Origin: Lachnospiraceae bacterium UBA4316
GTDB lineage: Bacteria > Bacillota > Clostridia > Lachnospirales > Lachnospiraceae
DNA length: 7,953 bases
Direction: 5' to 3'
Assembly (NCBI GenBank): GCA_002394535.1
Contig: DGUG01000197.1
Location: 1-7,953 of the forward strand
The translations under genes were made by a program, and so were the position numbers. This document shows, piece by piece, positions 1 through 5,713 of this stretch. Every line of letters starts with the position of its first letter. Within the stretch, counting starts at the first letter, position 1. A model generated the notes under the pieces. The model made no database searches, was not told the origin of the DNA, and saw nothing but the letters and a program-made list of their open reading frames with translations.

Positions 1-520
1 ATGACTTGAATACCTTTCTCGCTTCTGATATGAATTTAGCGCGAATCTTCTTATCTGCTTTCGCAAGGGGCTGTGCGGCTTTCGTACCATGTGATGTCTT
101 AAACCGTTCTAATGACTCATCGTAGTACACCCAGTAGTCATTCGCGCCCTTGCCCTGACCGTATGAACCAATGGTGTATCCAAGCTGCACGCCGAATGGA
201 TTCGGACTGCCTCCGGCAGAACCGTTGAAATGAACACCCGCGCCGAATTCGATAAACGCTATGTCCTTGCCGTCCAACACCAGTGTGGCTCGTGACTTCG
301 TAATGCCGTCACTGTCTAACCGTACATATCTATGGATGTCGTTAAAATCCGAATCGCCCGAACTGTATTTGTTGGCATCGATAACCTCCAGACCGATATC
401 CACAAGACGGCTGACAAGTTCCATTGTCTTGAAATTCATCTCTTCCTTGTACTTCAGAACTTCGTCAATTGCCTTTTGGATTGAATCCGTAGAAAGCGTC
501 ATCTTTATGACTTTACTCAT
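1..520 (-). CDS. HK97 gp10-like tail-completion/minor structural protein, C-terminus cut by window edge
   Basis: The reading frame opens at ATG 520-518 and stays open to the window edge, giving 173 codons with no stop, so only the N-terminal part is visible. The start follows an AAGGTGG ribosome binding site 6 nt upstream and overlaps the end of the preceding gene in an ATGAGTAA arrangement, typical of translational coupling. The N-terminus is helical and charged (SIQKAIDEVLKYKEEM). A conserved-looking segment IEFGAGVHFN, around residues 92-101, is followed by a Gly-rich stretch and YTIGSYGQGKGANDYW. This 'EFG(A/T)G' segment plus the position after the adaptor and stopper genes is what HK97 gp10-like proteins look like in Bacillota phages. 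In that family the protein acts at the head-tail junction or tail terminator region. The assignment rests on motif and gene order; the missing C-terminus prevents a length check. Confidence 0.72.
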   Translation of the reverse strand, partial: MSKVIKMTLSTDSIQKAIDEVLKYKEEMNFKTMELVSRLVDIGLEVIDANKYSSGDSDFNDIHRYVRLDSDGITKSRATLVLDGKDIAFIEFGAGVHFNGSAGGSPNPFGVQLGYTIGSYGQGKGANDYWVYYDESLERFKTSHGTKAAQPLAKADKKIRAKFISEARKVFKS

Positions 521-905
521 CTCCCGCCACCTTCTTGATTCCGTATCTGGCAATCGTGCCTTTCTGCGTATCGCCGATATGGTTCAGCACATAATCCGGC
601 TTTGTAATCGGTTCGCCATTCTCATCCAGAACAAGTTCTTTAGTTTCAGCATCCAATACCGGCACTACATCGACATAAAGCATCATGCCCTCAACGGGCT
701 TGAAGTCACGGTCAAAGCTGACAATATATCGATTATATTCAGCTACGATACCTACAGGCAGTTCGTGCGGCGTTCCAGTTGTGTTGGATACTGTGAATCT
801 ATGTTTCTCAGGCTTACTGTATGTTGTACTCCCCTCGATTGTTTCATCGTTCCTTGTGGCGATTGTAGTCCATACGTCTTGTTTACGTCTTTGGAGACTT
901 CTCAT
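513..905 (-). CDS. head-closure (stopper)-like connector protein
   Basis: This 130-aa protein has no signal peptide or membrane segment. The start ATG at 905-903 has a strong GGAGGG ribosome binding site about 8 nt upstream. The N-terminus (MRSLQRRKQDVWTTI) is a common opening for small connector proteins of Bacillota siphoviruses. The middle is beta-rich (EYNRYIVSFDRDFKP, MMLYVDVVPVLD), and the C-terminus reads YVLNHIGDTQKGTIARYGIKKV. In siphovirus head modules the gene between the gp6/gp15-like adaptor and the gp10-like protein usually encodes the head-closure protein (SPP1 gp16 type), which plugs the portal-adaptor channel after packaging. The role here is inferred from position, size and beta-rich composition; I see no diagnostic catalytic motif. 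Its last codons overlap the next gene by 8 bases. Confidence 0.6.
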   Translation of the reverse strand: MRSLQRRKQDVWTTIATRNDETIEGSTTYSKPEKHRFTVSNTTGTPHELPVGIVAEYNRYIVSFDRDFKPVEGMMLYVDVVPVLDAETKELVLDENGEPITKPDYVLNHIGDTQKGTIARYGIKKVAGDE

Positions 906-1015
906 ATATCAACCCTCCGTATAAATCATGTTCCGATCCCGCCGTGTATTCTTGGAACATCCCTGTGCGACAGTGGAGGGTTCTGCACACAATCGCACAA
1001 CGCCAACTGATTCGC
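906..1015 (-). other. 110-base intergenic spacer with a possible 7-bp inverted repeat
   Basis: The spacer between the adaptor stop and the stopper start holds no convincing gene. Arms TGTGCGA (964-970) and TCGCACA (993-999) are a perfect 7-bp inverted repeat around a 22-base loop, with no T tract after it on the minus strand, so it does not look like an intrinsic terminator. The frame of the upstream adaptor stays open for about 28 codons after its stop codon, and another frame could encode a 25-aa peptide from ATG near 957. Neither has a good ribosome binding site. The only clear signal is the GGAGGG site of the next gene around 911-917. Confidence 0.4.
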
Positions 1016-1366
1016 TTAAATAATTCTTGCTAAAGGGATGATGCCGTGGAAAAAACTTGGAGGTGTGCCGCCCTTTTCCCATGAGGTGGTCTGTCCGGCT
1101 TCATAGAAAGTAGTCACTCCCTCTTTTCCGATCTTGTCGTAATGGTACTCGCAGATTCTGCGGATAGATCCAGGATACCGCTTGAGAACATCTTTCTCCT
1201 GTGATTCCTTCTCTTTCTCATCTGAGTAGCCAAACGGAAATCTCGCATTCCTGACTTCCTCTATTGCATCATCCACAATCGACTCAACAAGGGAAGATTG
1301 TCCGTTTTTGTAATCATCCCCCGCATATACGGTTAAGATCGATATGAATTCTTCCCTCGTCATCAT
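1016..1366 (-). CDS. head-tail adaptor (gp6/gp15-like connector)
   Basis: This is a small (116-aa), mostly helical protein starting MMTREEFISILTVYAG. Acidic/basic helices follow, then RYPGSIRRICEYHYDKIG and a C-terminal segment with EAGQTTSWEKGGTPPSFF and IIPLARII. Helical proteins of about 100-120 aa just after the major capsid gene are the ring adaptors of HK97 gp6/SPP1 gp15 type, which sit under the portal and create the tail attachment site. The C-terminal 'Pro...Ile-Ile-Pro-x-Ala' strand is typical of these in Bacillota phages. I chose ATG 1366-1364 because AGGTGA lies 5-6 nt upstream. A GTG at 1375-1373 would add three residues but falls inside that ribosome binding site. The AGGTGA also contains the TGA stop of the preceding small gene, suggesting coupled translation. 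Confidence 0.68.
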   Translation of the reverse strand: MMTREEFISILTVYAGDDYKNGQSSLVESIVDDAIEEVRNARFPFGYSDEKEKESQEKDVLKRYPGSIRRICEYHYDKIGKEGVTTFYEAGQTTSWEKGGTPPSFFHGIIPLARII

Positions 1367-1371
1367 CGTTA

Positions 1372-1497
1372 TCACCTCTTGGGCTGTCTGCCCCTTCTGC
1401 CAGTAGGCTTCTCAATCGTGGGGGACTTCTCAGGTTTTTTGGCTTCGGGAGAAGCCTGTCTCAGCTTCTCCTTACGCCTATGGATCATCATTCCCAT
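1372..1497 (-). CDS. 41-aa basic small protein downstream of the major capsid gene
   Basis: A short frame starts with ATG 1497-1495, 13 bases after the capsid stop, with GGGGGTG about 4 nt before the ATG, and ends at TGA 1374-1372. The product begins MGMMIHRRKEKLRQ, is rich in Lys, Arg and Pro, contains a KKPEKSPTIEKP segment, and ends RRGRQPKR. It fills what would otherwise be a 135-base gap and its stop overlaps the ribosome binding site of the adaptor gene, so gene packing supports it. Small, very basic, Met-rich-start proteins are common directly after the major capsid gene in Bacillota phages. Their role is not established; a minor capsid-associated or DNA-contacting role is only a guess. 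No folded domain is expected from the composition. Confidence 0.62.
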   Translation of the reverse strand: MGMMIHRRKEKLRQASPEAKKPEKSPTIEKPTGRRGRQPKR

Positions 1498-1510
1498 GCA
1501 GCACCCCCGA

Positions 1511-2485
1511 TTAAGAAGCGAGAGTGACCTTAATCAGCTTGCTCGTGTCGTACACATACGGAGCGAACAGCTTGGAACCGATGATGTAGTTGGTCTGATC
1601 GATCTTGTCACGGTCGAACTCAACAAGAGTATCTCTCTTCATGAAGATAGCAAGAGCATTCGGCTTAACGATGTAAGCAAGGTTTGCCGTTCCCGTTGTC
1701 TTTTCGTAATAGTTGCCGAGATCTGCGGTTACAGGATTCGCAACAACTACATAACGTCCATCGGCATCCTTCTCGTAATATGTCTTGCCAGAAGAAACAG
1801 CAGAGTCGGAAGTCTTTGCGAATGTAGAGGAAGATGTGTTCGCAAGTCTGTTCGCCGGAACAACCTGACAACCGTGAACCATACCGATAGTGCCGCGAAT
1901 GATGGCATCCGCACCGATCTCCGTGTTCGGGATCCATGCCTTGGACTTTCTCAGCCGCGCATAGAAGGTCGGGGGAATCACGAGAACCTTATCGCCGTCA
2001 ATATCTTCGCCGAACTTCGTAAGGCAGTCGGCAATGCCGTCAGCCGGGTCGGAATTTGCGGCAATCGTCTCTGTGAGGACAGCATCCGTATCCATTCTGG
2101 CAAGCAGATCAGCTTCGACCTTATCATTAATCGCAACGACAACCTGACGAGCCGCCTCCTGTGCGATGTCGTTGTTATAGCCGGAAAGCAGTGCCTCGTC
2201 TGTAAACTGAATGGCTCGACCGATCTTGGAGATCTTCACCTTCCGAGTGGTCTGCGACAGCTTCGCAATCGGAATGTCCGCACCTTCAGCAACCGCCTGT
2301 GCCGCGCCAACATACTGGTACTGCGGGAGCGTCACCTCATCGCCCGGTCTGCCGACAAGGGTATTGTCGATATGGGCAAGCGGGGCAAATCTGATAGCAT
2401 CAATTAATTTCTTGTCAATGTAATCTGCGACAACCTGGGGATCGAGAAGATCCGCAAGCATCGTGGTATTAGCGGTAGCACCCAT
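1511..2485 (-). CDS. major capsid protein, N4-gp56-type HK97 fold, with an inserted module
   Basis: This 324-aa protein forms the icosahedral shell. It starts at ATG 2485-2483 with GGAGGT 7 nt upstream, as expected for a highly expressed gene. The N-terminal part (LADLLDPQVVADYIDKKL, then FAPLAHIDNTLVGRPG and VTLPQYQYVG) and the central KISKIGRAIQFTDEALLSGY followed by AINDKVEADLLA match the N4-gp56-like HK97-fold capsid family. Near the C-terminus, AYIVKPNALAIFMKRD and VEFDRDKIDQTNYIIG are the usual closing strands. Between these, residues about 222-262 form a Tyr-rich segment (SGKTYYEKD, then LGNYYEKT) that looks like an insertion in a surface loop. There is no N-terminal delta domain or adjacent protease, in agreement with the separate scaffold gene just upstream. 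Confidence 0.9.
   Translation of the reverse strand: MGATANTTMLADLLDPQVVADYIDKKLIDAIRFAPLAHIDNTLVGRPGDEVTLPQYQYVGAAQAVAEGADIPIAKLSQTTRKVKISKIGRAIQFTDEALLSGYNNDIAQEAARQVVVAINDKVEADLLARMDTDAVLTETIAANSDPADGIADCLTKFGEDIDGDKVLVIPPTFYARLRKSKAWIPNTEIGADAIIRGTIGMVHGCQVVPANRLANTSSSTFAKTSDSAVSSGKTYYEKDADGRYVVVANPVTADLGNYYEKTTGTANLAYIVKPNALAIFMKRDTLVEFDRDKIDQTNYIIGSKLFAPYVYDTSKLIKVTLAS
1700..1822 (-). other. inserted Tyr-rich module inside the major capsid protein
   Basis: Residues about 222-262 of the capsid protein read like a self-contained unit: a 'TSDSAV' lead, SGKTYYEKDADGRYVVV, PVTADLGNYYEK. The flanks (CQVVPANRLAN before, LAYIVKPNALAIF after) would join directly into the normal HK97-fold strands. 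From memory, similar 'GKTYY...Y..V..P...LG.YYE' units occur in varied structural proteins of Bacillota gut phages, so this may be a mobile or surface-exposed decoration unit. That comparison is recollection rather than a search. Confidence 0.5.
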
Positions 2486-2511
2486 TTTTATACCTCCGTT
2501 GTATTATGCAT

Positions 2512-3102
2512 TTATTCTTGTGCGAGAAGTCTGTTATAAGTTTCAAGATCTTCTCTTCTTAACTTTGTTTTTTCAAAGAGATTCATCTCTCTGAACTGTT
2601 CGACAGTCAACCCACTGTGTGTGCCGCCGTCCGGGATGTCAGGCCTCGATTTCAGCCACTCAGCTTTTGCCGCCTTTAAAGCGTCCTCTTTGTTCTTGTT
2701 GATGTTGGCAAGCACTGTGTCCATATCGCCTTTGATTTCGGCAGTGGCGGTTGCTTTCGCCAGTTCCACGTCCATGCCCATGCCGATGTAACGGCTCGAT
2801 GCTTCAGTGATTAGCTTGAACTCCTCAAGTTCCTTCACATAAGCATCCATCTGTGCTTTTGCCTGTGCTTCAGCCTCGTCCTGTTGCTCCTGTGCGCTCA
2901 TGCGTTCTCTCTTCCACTTCGTCAGTTCCGCATTGTCATGCGTCAGCTTATCGATGGAATTTTTGTACTTCGCACGTTCCGCATTCGCCTGTGCCAGTTG
3001 CAGTGTCAGTTCTTCGATGGTCGGAGTCTTCTTCTCCGGCTCCTTATTCTTCTGCTCATTTGCATCCGGCTCTTGCTGAGTATTCTTATTCTCTTCAGCC
3101 AT
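2512..3102 (-). CDS. capsid scaffolding protein (DUF4355-like)
   Basis: This 196-aa, highly charged protein lies immediately before the major capsid gene, the classic scaffold position. Residues 1-27 are Gln/Glu/Lys-rich and probably disordered (NTQQEPDANEQKNKEPEKK). Residues about 28-100 are predicted coiled coil (EELTLQLAQANAERAKYKN, ELTKWKRERMSAQEQQDEAE). The C-terminal part contains MGMDVELAKATATAEIKGD, and the end carries a basic helical tail (LFEKTKLRREDLETYNRLL) like the coat-binding end of scaffolds. The architecture fits DUF4355-type phage scaffolds, which fill the procapsid, direct capsid assembly and then leave. The start ATG 3102-3100 has AAGGGA about 8 nt upstream, weaker than the capsid site. 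The unusual hairpin array lies directly 5' of this gene. Confidence 0.82.
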   Translation of the reverse strand: MAEENKNTQQEPDANEQKNKEPEKKTPTIEELTLQLAQANAERAKYKNSIDKLTHDNAELTKWKRERMSAQEQQDEAEAQAKAQMDAYVKELEEFKLITEASSRYIGMGMDVELAKATATAEIKGDMDTVLANINKNKEDALKAAKAEWLKSRPDIPDGGTHSGLTVEQFREMNLFEKTKLRREDLETYNRLLAQE

Positions 3103-3117
3103 AATTAATTCCCTTTC

Positions 3118-3130
3118 GTGAAATTTGTTA
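3118..3130 (-). repeat. 13-nt direct repeat, copy 1 (next to scaffold ribosome binding site)
   Basis: On the minus strand this reads TAACAAATTTCAC and ends just before the AAGGGA ribosome binding site of the scaffold gene. An identical 13-mer lies at 3192-3204. Each copy follows an AGAGAA-loop hairpin in the transcript. Confidence 0.75.
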
Positions 3131-3132
3131 TC

Positions 3133-3148
3133 CCGCTTTCTCTAGCGG
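3133..3148 (-). ncRNA. hairpin C with AGAGAA loop (5-bp stem)
   Basis: In the minus-strand transcript CCGCT (3148-3144) pairs with AGCGG (3137-3133) around loop AGAGAA (3143-3138). It is the hairpin nearest the scaffold start and is followed at once by the 13-nt repeat. The stem differs in sequence from the other two while the loop is identical, which argues for structure rather than simple duplication. Confidence 0.55.
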
Positions 3149-3166
3149 TGCGTATTTGTGTTTTAA

Positions 3167-3180
3167 TGACTTCTCTGTCA
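3167..3180 (-). ncRNA. hairpin B with AGAGAA loop (4-bp stem)
   Basis: TGAC (3180-3177) pairs with GTCA (3170-3167) around loop AGAGAA (3176-3171). The stem is short and would be weak alone. After it comes ACAAAT within 3152-3157, a degenerate version of the sequence that follows hairpins A and C. It counts as a member mainly because of the identical loop and spacing. Confidence 0.45.
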
Positions 3181-3191
3181 GTTTCGTACTT

Positions 3192-3204
3192 GTGAAATTT
3201 GTTA
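3192..3204 (-). repeat. 13-nt direct repeat, copy 2
   Basis: Exact copy of the 13-mer at 3118-3130, 74 bases away. Its first bases (TTA of the hairpin's 3' arm side) merge with the end of the 8-bp hairpin A. Confidence 0.75.
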
Positions 3205-3224
3205 AGCCCCTTCTCTGGGGCTTA
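3203..3224 (-). ncRNA. hairpin A with AGAGAA loop (8-bp GC-rich stem)
   Basis: In the transcript TAAGCCCC (3224-3217) pairs perfectly with GGGGCTTA (3210-3203) around loop AGAGAA (3216-3211). It is the most stable of the array. It is followed by AACAAATTTCAC, not by a run of T, so it is not a canonical intrinsic terminator. It lies 19 bases after the minor head protein stop codon. Confidence 0.65.
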
Positions 3225-3230
3225 TATAAA

Positions 3231-3242
3231 AGCCTTACGGCT
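3231..3242 (-). ncRNA. small GUAA-tetraloop hairpin after the MuF-type gene
   Basis: AGCC (3242-3239) pairs with GGCT (3234-3231) around loop GTAA (3238-3235), a GNRA-type tetraloop, followed by TTTATATA. It begins right after the tandem stops TAA TAG of the minor head protein gene. With only 4 bp it would be a poor terminator; it may cap the array or be chance. Confidence 0.35.
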
Positions 3243-3243
3243 A

Positions 3244-3942
3244 TTATTTTTGGTAGGACAAGCTGCATCTGCAATTCACCAGTTCTTCATCGCTGACTCC
3301 CATTGAATCATCGCCCGGAAATTGCAATAGACCGCCTCTTGCCATAAACGGTTGATCTATCGGCATTACTGTTCCGTTCAGTTCTGCATGGCTGTCACGC
3401 TCTCTGCCGTCCATGATGGTATTCCATCTCTTCCGTGTATATCCGGCTCTCAGTGCTTCAGCCAGTTCGGAATATTCGTAGACGAAGTTACTTTCTTCTT
3501 CAGCAATGGCTCTCGCTCTGTCCCTTGAGTAGTAATAAGCATCATCGAGATGCCGCATCAGCACCGCAAGCATTCCATAGATGGTTTCATCTGCCCTTCC
3601 CGGCAAGCGTCTGTCAGGATCGTAAATGCCATCGACAGCATCGAGATATTCCTGTCTTGCCTCTTCGATATCCTCGATGCGGTAAACCATCGTGCCAGAC
3701 AAGCGGTTTATTTCATCAAGTCCGCTGATAATACTGTACTGTCTCTGAGACTCATAAGCCGTAATCAGGAGTCCTTCAAATATGGTGTCGAGCCGCTTTG
3801 CCAAATCTGCTCTGCGGCTCTTCTGCACCTTGCTGATCTTCATCGGCCTGTAATACTCATCATACGGTTCGGATACCGTGTACCCGACCTTATCGTTTAA
3901 GTCCTTGTAACTGCGGACTTCACTTAGTAACACCCGCGCCAT
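3244..3942 (-). CDS. MuF-type minor head protein
   Basis: The protein is 232 aa from ATG 3942-3940. I chose this start because AGGTGG lies 5-6 nt upstream; a GTG at 3951-3949 would add three residues but lies within the binding site. The N-terminal two-thirds is helical (KISKVQKSRRADLAKRLDTI, EDIEEARQEYLDAVDGIYDP). The last 60 residues carry the Phage_Mu_F signature: KRWNTIMDGRERDSHAELNG, then PIDQPF, GGLLQFPGDD and the terminal NCRCSLSYQ. Proteins of this family (SPP1 gp7, Mu gpF) bind the portal and are packaged in small copy number, with a role in DNA exit or early infection. The start overlaps the portal stop by 23 bases, the normal order portal-MuF-scaffold-capsid. No toxin or peptidase domain is fused to it, unlike some MuF polyproteins. 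Confidence 0.85.
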   Translation of the reverse strand: MARVLLSEVRSYKDLNDKVGYTVSEPYDEYYRPMKISKVQKSRRADLAKRLDTIFEGLLITAYESQRQYSIISGLDEINRLSGTMVYRIEDIEEARQEYLDAVDGIYDPDRRLPGRADETIYGMLAVLMRHLDDAYYYSRDRARAIAEEESNFVYEYSELAEALRAGYTRKRWNTIMDGRERDSHAELNGTVMPIDQPFMARGGLLQFPGDDSMGVSDEELVNCRCSLSYQK

Positions 3943-5548
3943 GTCTGCCACCTGTGCTTGTTGCCGTGCCGCCTATAAACGGGCTGTTTGACGCTTGCAT
4001 CGATGAGTCCTGAGAGCCTGTCTTCGTCTCGACCGTGCCGTCATCATCGATTTTCATATCGCCGCTTTCGCCCGACTGCGCTCTGCTGATTGCAGCTCTC
4101 TTTGCCTCGAAGTAGAGATCCAGGTATTCCTGGCTGTCCTCGTAAACGAGATTCGTATCGGGAAACAGCTTAATCGTCTCGATTGCATGTTTCGGATCGA
4201 TTCCGTTATTCAGCAGTGTTGCAAGCGTGTTCGCTTTTGTTGCCATGTCGTAATTACGGTCGCGGAGTATGCTTGGCTGAATATCCGAAATATTCAAGTG
4301 CAGTGCTTTGCTGTCTTCCGGCGTATCCGTGGATTCTTGAATCGCCTTGAGGATCAGCCTTGCGACTTGCATCTTCCCTCTGCGCATGTAGGCTTCTTCT
4401 TTCTGAGCCTGTACTTCCGCATTTTCCCATCCAGAAGACATGGACATCGCGGTTCCTGTTGAACCACCACCCGCAGATGCCATGATCGGGACAAAGCATC
4501 TTTGCTTGATGATGTCCCGCTGATATTTGATGTTGCTCAGAATGCCATCATACTGCGTTGCAATCACAAGTGCTTGAACGCTTGCTTTCTTGTTTTCGCC
4601 GGATTCCGTAAGTATCCAACCGCCGGACTTCGGTACTTTGTATCCAACCACATTCCCATCGGAATCATACTTTTCGGGAAGGTCGAGATTATCTCCCCAC
4701 CACAGCGCCTGTGTATCCTGTGCAACATTGTTGCAGAAATCAGATTCAAGAATATTCAGCGCATCGATAGCGGATATTTGTCTCTCAAAGCATCCCATCC
4801 TGTCTGACGATCTAATGAATTCGACAATGTTGACCATCTCAAACGGATTCTTTTCTCCGTTTCTCCACCCGAAGACCATGCCGTCTTCTTCGTTCTCTCC
4901 GTCAAACTTGGAGAGATTTGTGATTTGGAACCTCTGGCTGTCCGTCATGCATGTGAAGTGCGTATTGCCGGAATTGTCCGTCACATACGTCACGCCCATG
5001 AGAGGCCTGTGATGCACGGAATTATCATAGACAACAAAAGTGTTCATCGGGTTCAGCGTGACGATATCAAACACCGCAGTGCAGTCCACGTTGCGCTTAA
5101 TATCCACAAGCTGATACCCTACTCCGCACGTTTCAACAAAGTATCCCAGTTCCGCATCCGCTGAAAAGACATCTTCTTCGTTCAGCATCTCGTTGATTTC
5201 AGCAATGCCGGAATTATCAACCTTTGAATCACTCTCGTTCGCGTCATAGATACTCCGTTGCTTGTAGGTAATTGGGTTTCCCCACTTGTACCCGGTCTTA
5301 AACTCAACAATCTCGTTCGGCAACGAGTCCGTGCATATGATGTCAATATCGTGACGGATTACCTTCTTCCGCTGAAGCGGTTGGTCGCCGCGCTCGTACT
5401 TGATCAGGAAGTTGATGCGCTCCCGATTCAGCAGATGCACTGTATAAGCATCAAGAAGCACCCTCCTGACATTTTCTTTGGTTATGTATTTTTCATCTGT
5501 CGTAATCAGGATTCTCCCGTACTGAACAGATTCGTTCACTAATGCCAT
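3920..5548 (-). CDS. portal protein, SPP1 gp6 type
   Basis: At 542 aa this has the usual length of SPP1-type portals, which form the dodecameric ring at one capsid vertex where the terminase docks and DNA passes. Sequence support includes the N-terminal helical part (LLDAYTVHLLNRERINFLIK) and the EFKTGYKWGNPITYK segment, equivalent to the 'GYxxGxP' element near residues 84-95. Further support comes from the VETCGVGYQLV strand, the WWGDNLDLP segment about residue 285, and the long helix-tunnel loop region ending in ASAGGGSTGTAMSMSSGWE before the AQKEEAYMRRGKMQVARLIL helix. The C-terminal 60 residues are low-complexity and polar. The start ATG 5548-5546 has AAGGAG 4 nt upstream, and its first 18 codons lie inside the preceding small gene in a different frame. 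Confidence 0.9.
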   Translation of the reverse strand: MALVNESVQYGRILITTDEKYITKENVRRVLLDAYTVHLLNRERINFLIKYERGDQPLQRKKVIRHDIDIICTDSLPNEIVEFKTGYKWGNPITYKQRSIYDANESDSKVDNSGIAEINEMLNEEDVFSADAELGYFVETCGVGYQLVDIKRNVDCTAVFDIVTLNPMNTFVVYDNSVHHRPLMGVTYVTDNSGNTHFTCMTDSQRFQITNLSKFDGENEEDGMVFGWRNGEKNPFEMVNIVEFIRSSDRMGCFERQISAIDALNILESDFCNNVAQDTQALWWGDNLDLPEKYDSDGNVVGYKVPKSGGWILTESGENKKASVQALVIATQYDGILSNIKYQRDIIKQRCFVPIMASAGGGSTGTAMSMSSGWENAEVQAQKEEAYMRRGKMQVARLILKAIQESTDTPEDSKALHLNISDIQPSILRDRNYDMATKANTLATLLNNGIDPKHAIETIKLFPDTNLVYEDSQEYLDLYFEAKRAAISRAQSGESGDMKIDDDGTVETKTGSQDSSMQASNSPFIGGTATSTGGRHGAGVTK

Positions 5549-5675
5549 GCCGCTCCTTGTATTTTGCGTACTCCTTTTCGGTCATATATTTGCCGCGAAA
5601 CTCAACGCCAGATGCCTGTCGAATGTTCCTTGACGGAATATGTACCCAGTAACGCTTTTCCTTGTCGTTGTCCAT
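5493..5675 (-). CDS. 60-aa protein of unknown function between HTH gene and portal
   Basis: I do not recognise this protein. It begins MDNDKEKRYWVHIPSRNIRQ, then has VEFRGKYMTEKEYAKYKERH and a polar C-terminus. It is charged, soluble, and has no Cys cluster or membrane segment. The start ATG 5675-5673 has a modest AGGA about 10 nt upstream. Its 3' 56 bases overlap the start of the portal gene in another frame, and the portal ribosome binding site lies inside it, so its translation may be coupled to the portal. Small proteins at this position are common between terminase and portal in Bacillota phages. The protein-like composition of the non-overlapping part (residues 1-42) supports it being real, but the 56-base overlap is larger than usual. 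Confidence 0.6.
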   Translation of the reverse strand: MDNDKEKRYWVHIPSRNIRQASGVEFRGKYMTEKEYAKYKERHGISERICSVRENPDYDR

Positions 5676-5713
5676 CTACAGTTTTCCTACTTTACCATGC
5701 TACATGAAATTTC

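Noticed and set aside
883..957. Possible 25-aa peptide from ATG near 957 on the minus strand
   Set aside because: No ribosome binding site, overlaps the stopper gene start in another frame, and its composition gives no sign of a real protein.
261..1010. 249-aa open frame on the plus strand
   Set aside because: It runs antisense across the stopper and gp10-like genes, both of which have good ribosome binding sites and sensible protein sequence. Its Ser/Cys-rich product looks like a shadow.
1367..1375. GTG start for the adaptor giving three extra residues
   Set aside because: The GTG lies within the AGGTGA ribosome binding site that serves the ATG at 1366; the ATG start is better supported.
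1379..2407. 342-aa open frame on the plus strand
   Set aside because: It is antisense to the major capsid and small basic genes, has an erratic composition, no ribosome binding site and no family resemblance; the minus-strand capsid protein explains the region.
3203..3224. Hairpin A as a Rho-independent terminator
   Set aside because: The stem is strong but is followed by AACAAATTTCAC on the minus strand and by TATATAAAAG on the plus strand; neither is a T tract.
3118..3224. Repeat region as a CRISPR array
   Set aside because: Only two exact 13-nt copies, units of unequal spacing, no spacer-like inserts and no cas genes; the pattern is a hairpin array in an intergenic leader.
3943..3951. 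GTG start for the MuF-type protein giving three extra residues
   Set aside because: AGGTGG is correctly spaced for ATG 3942-3940 and includes the GTG itself.
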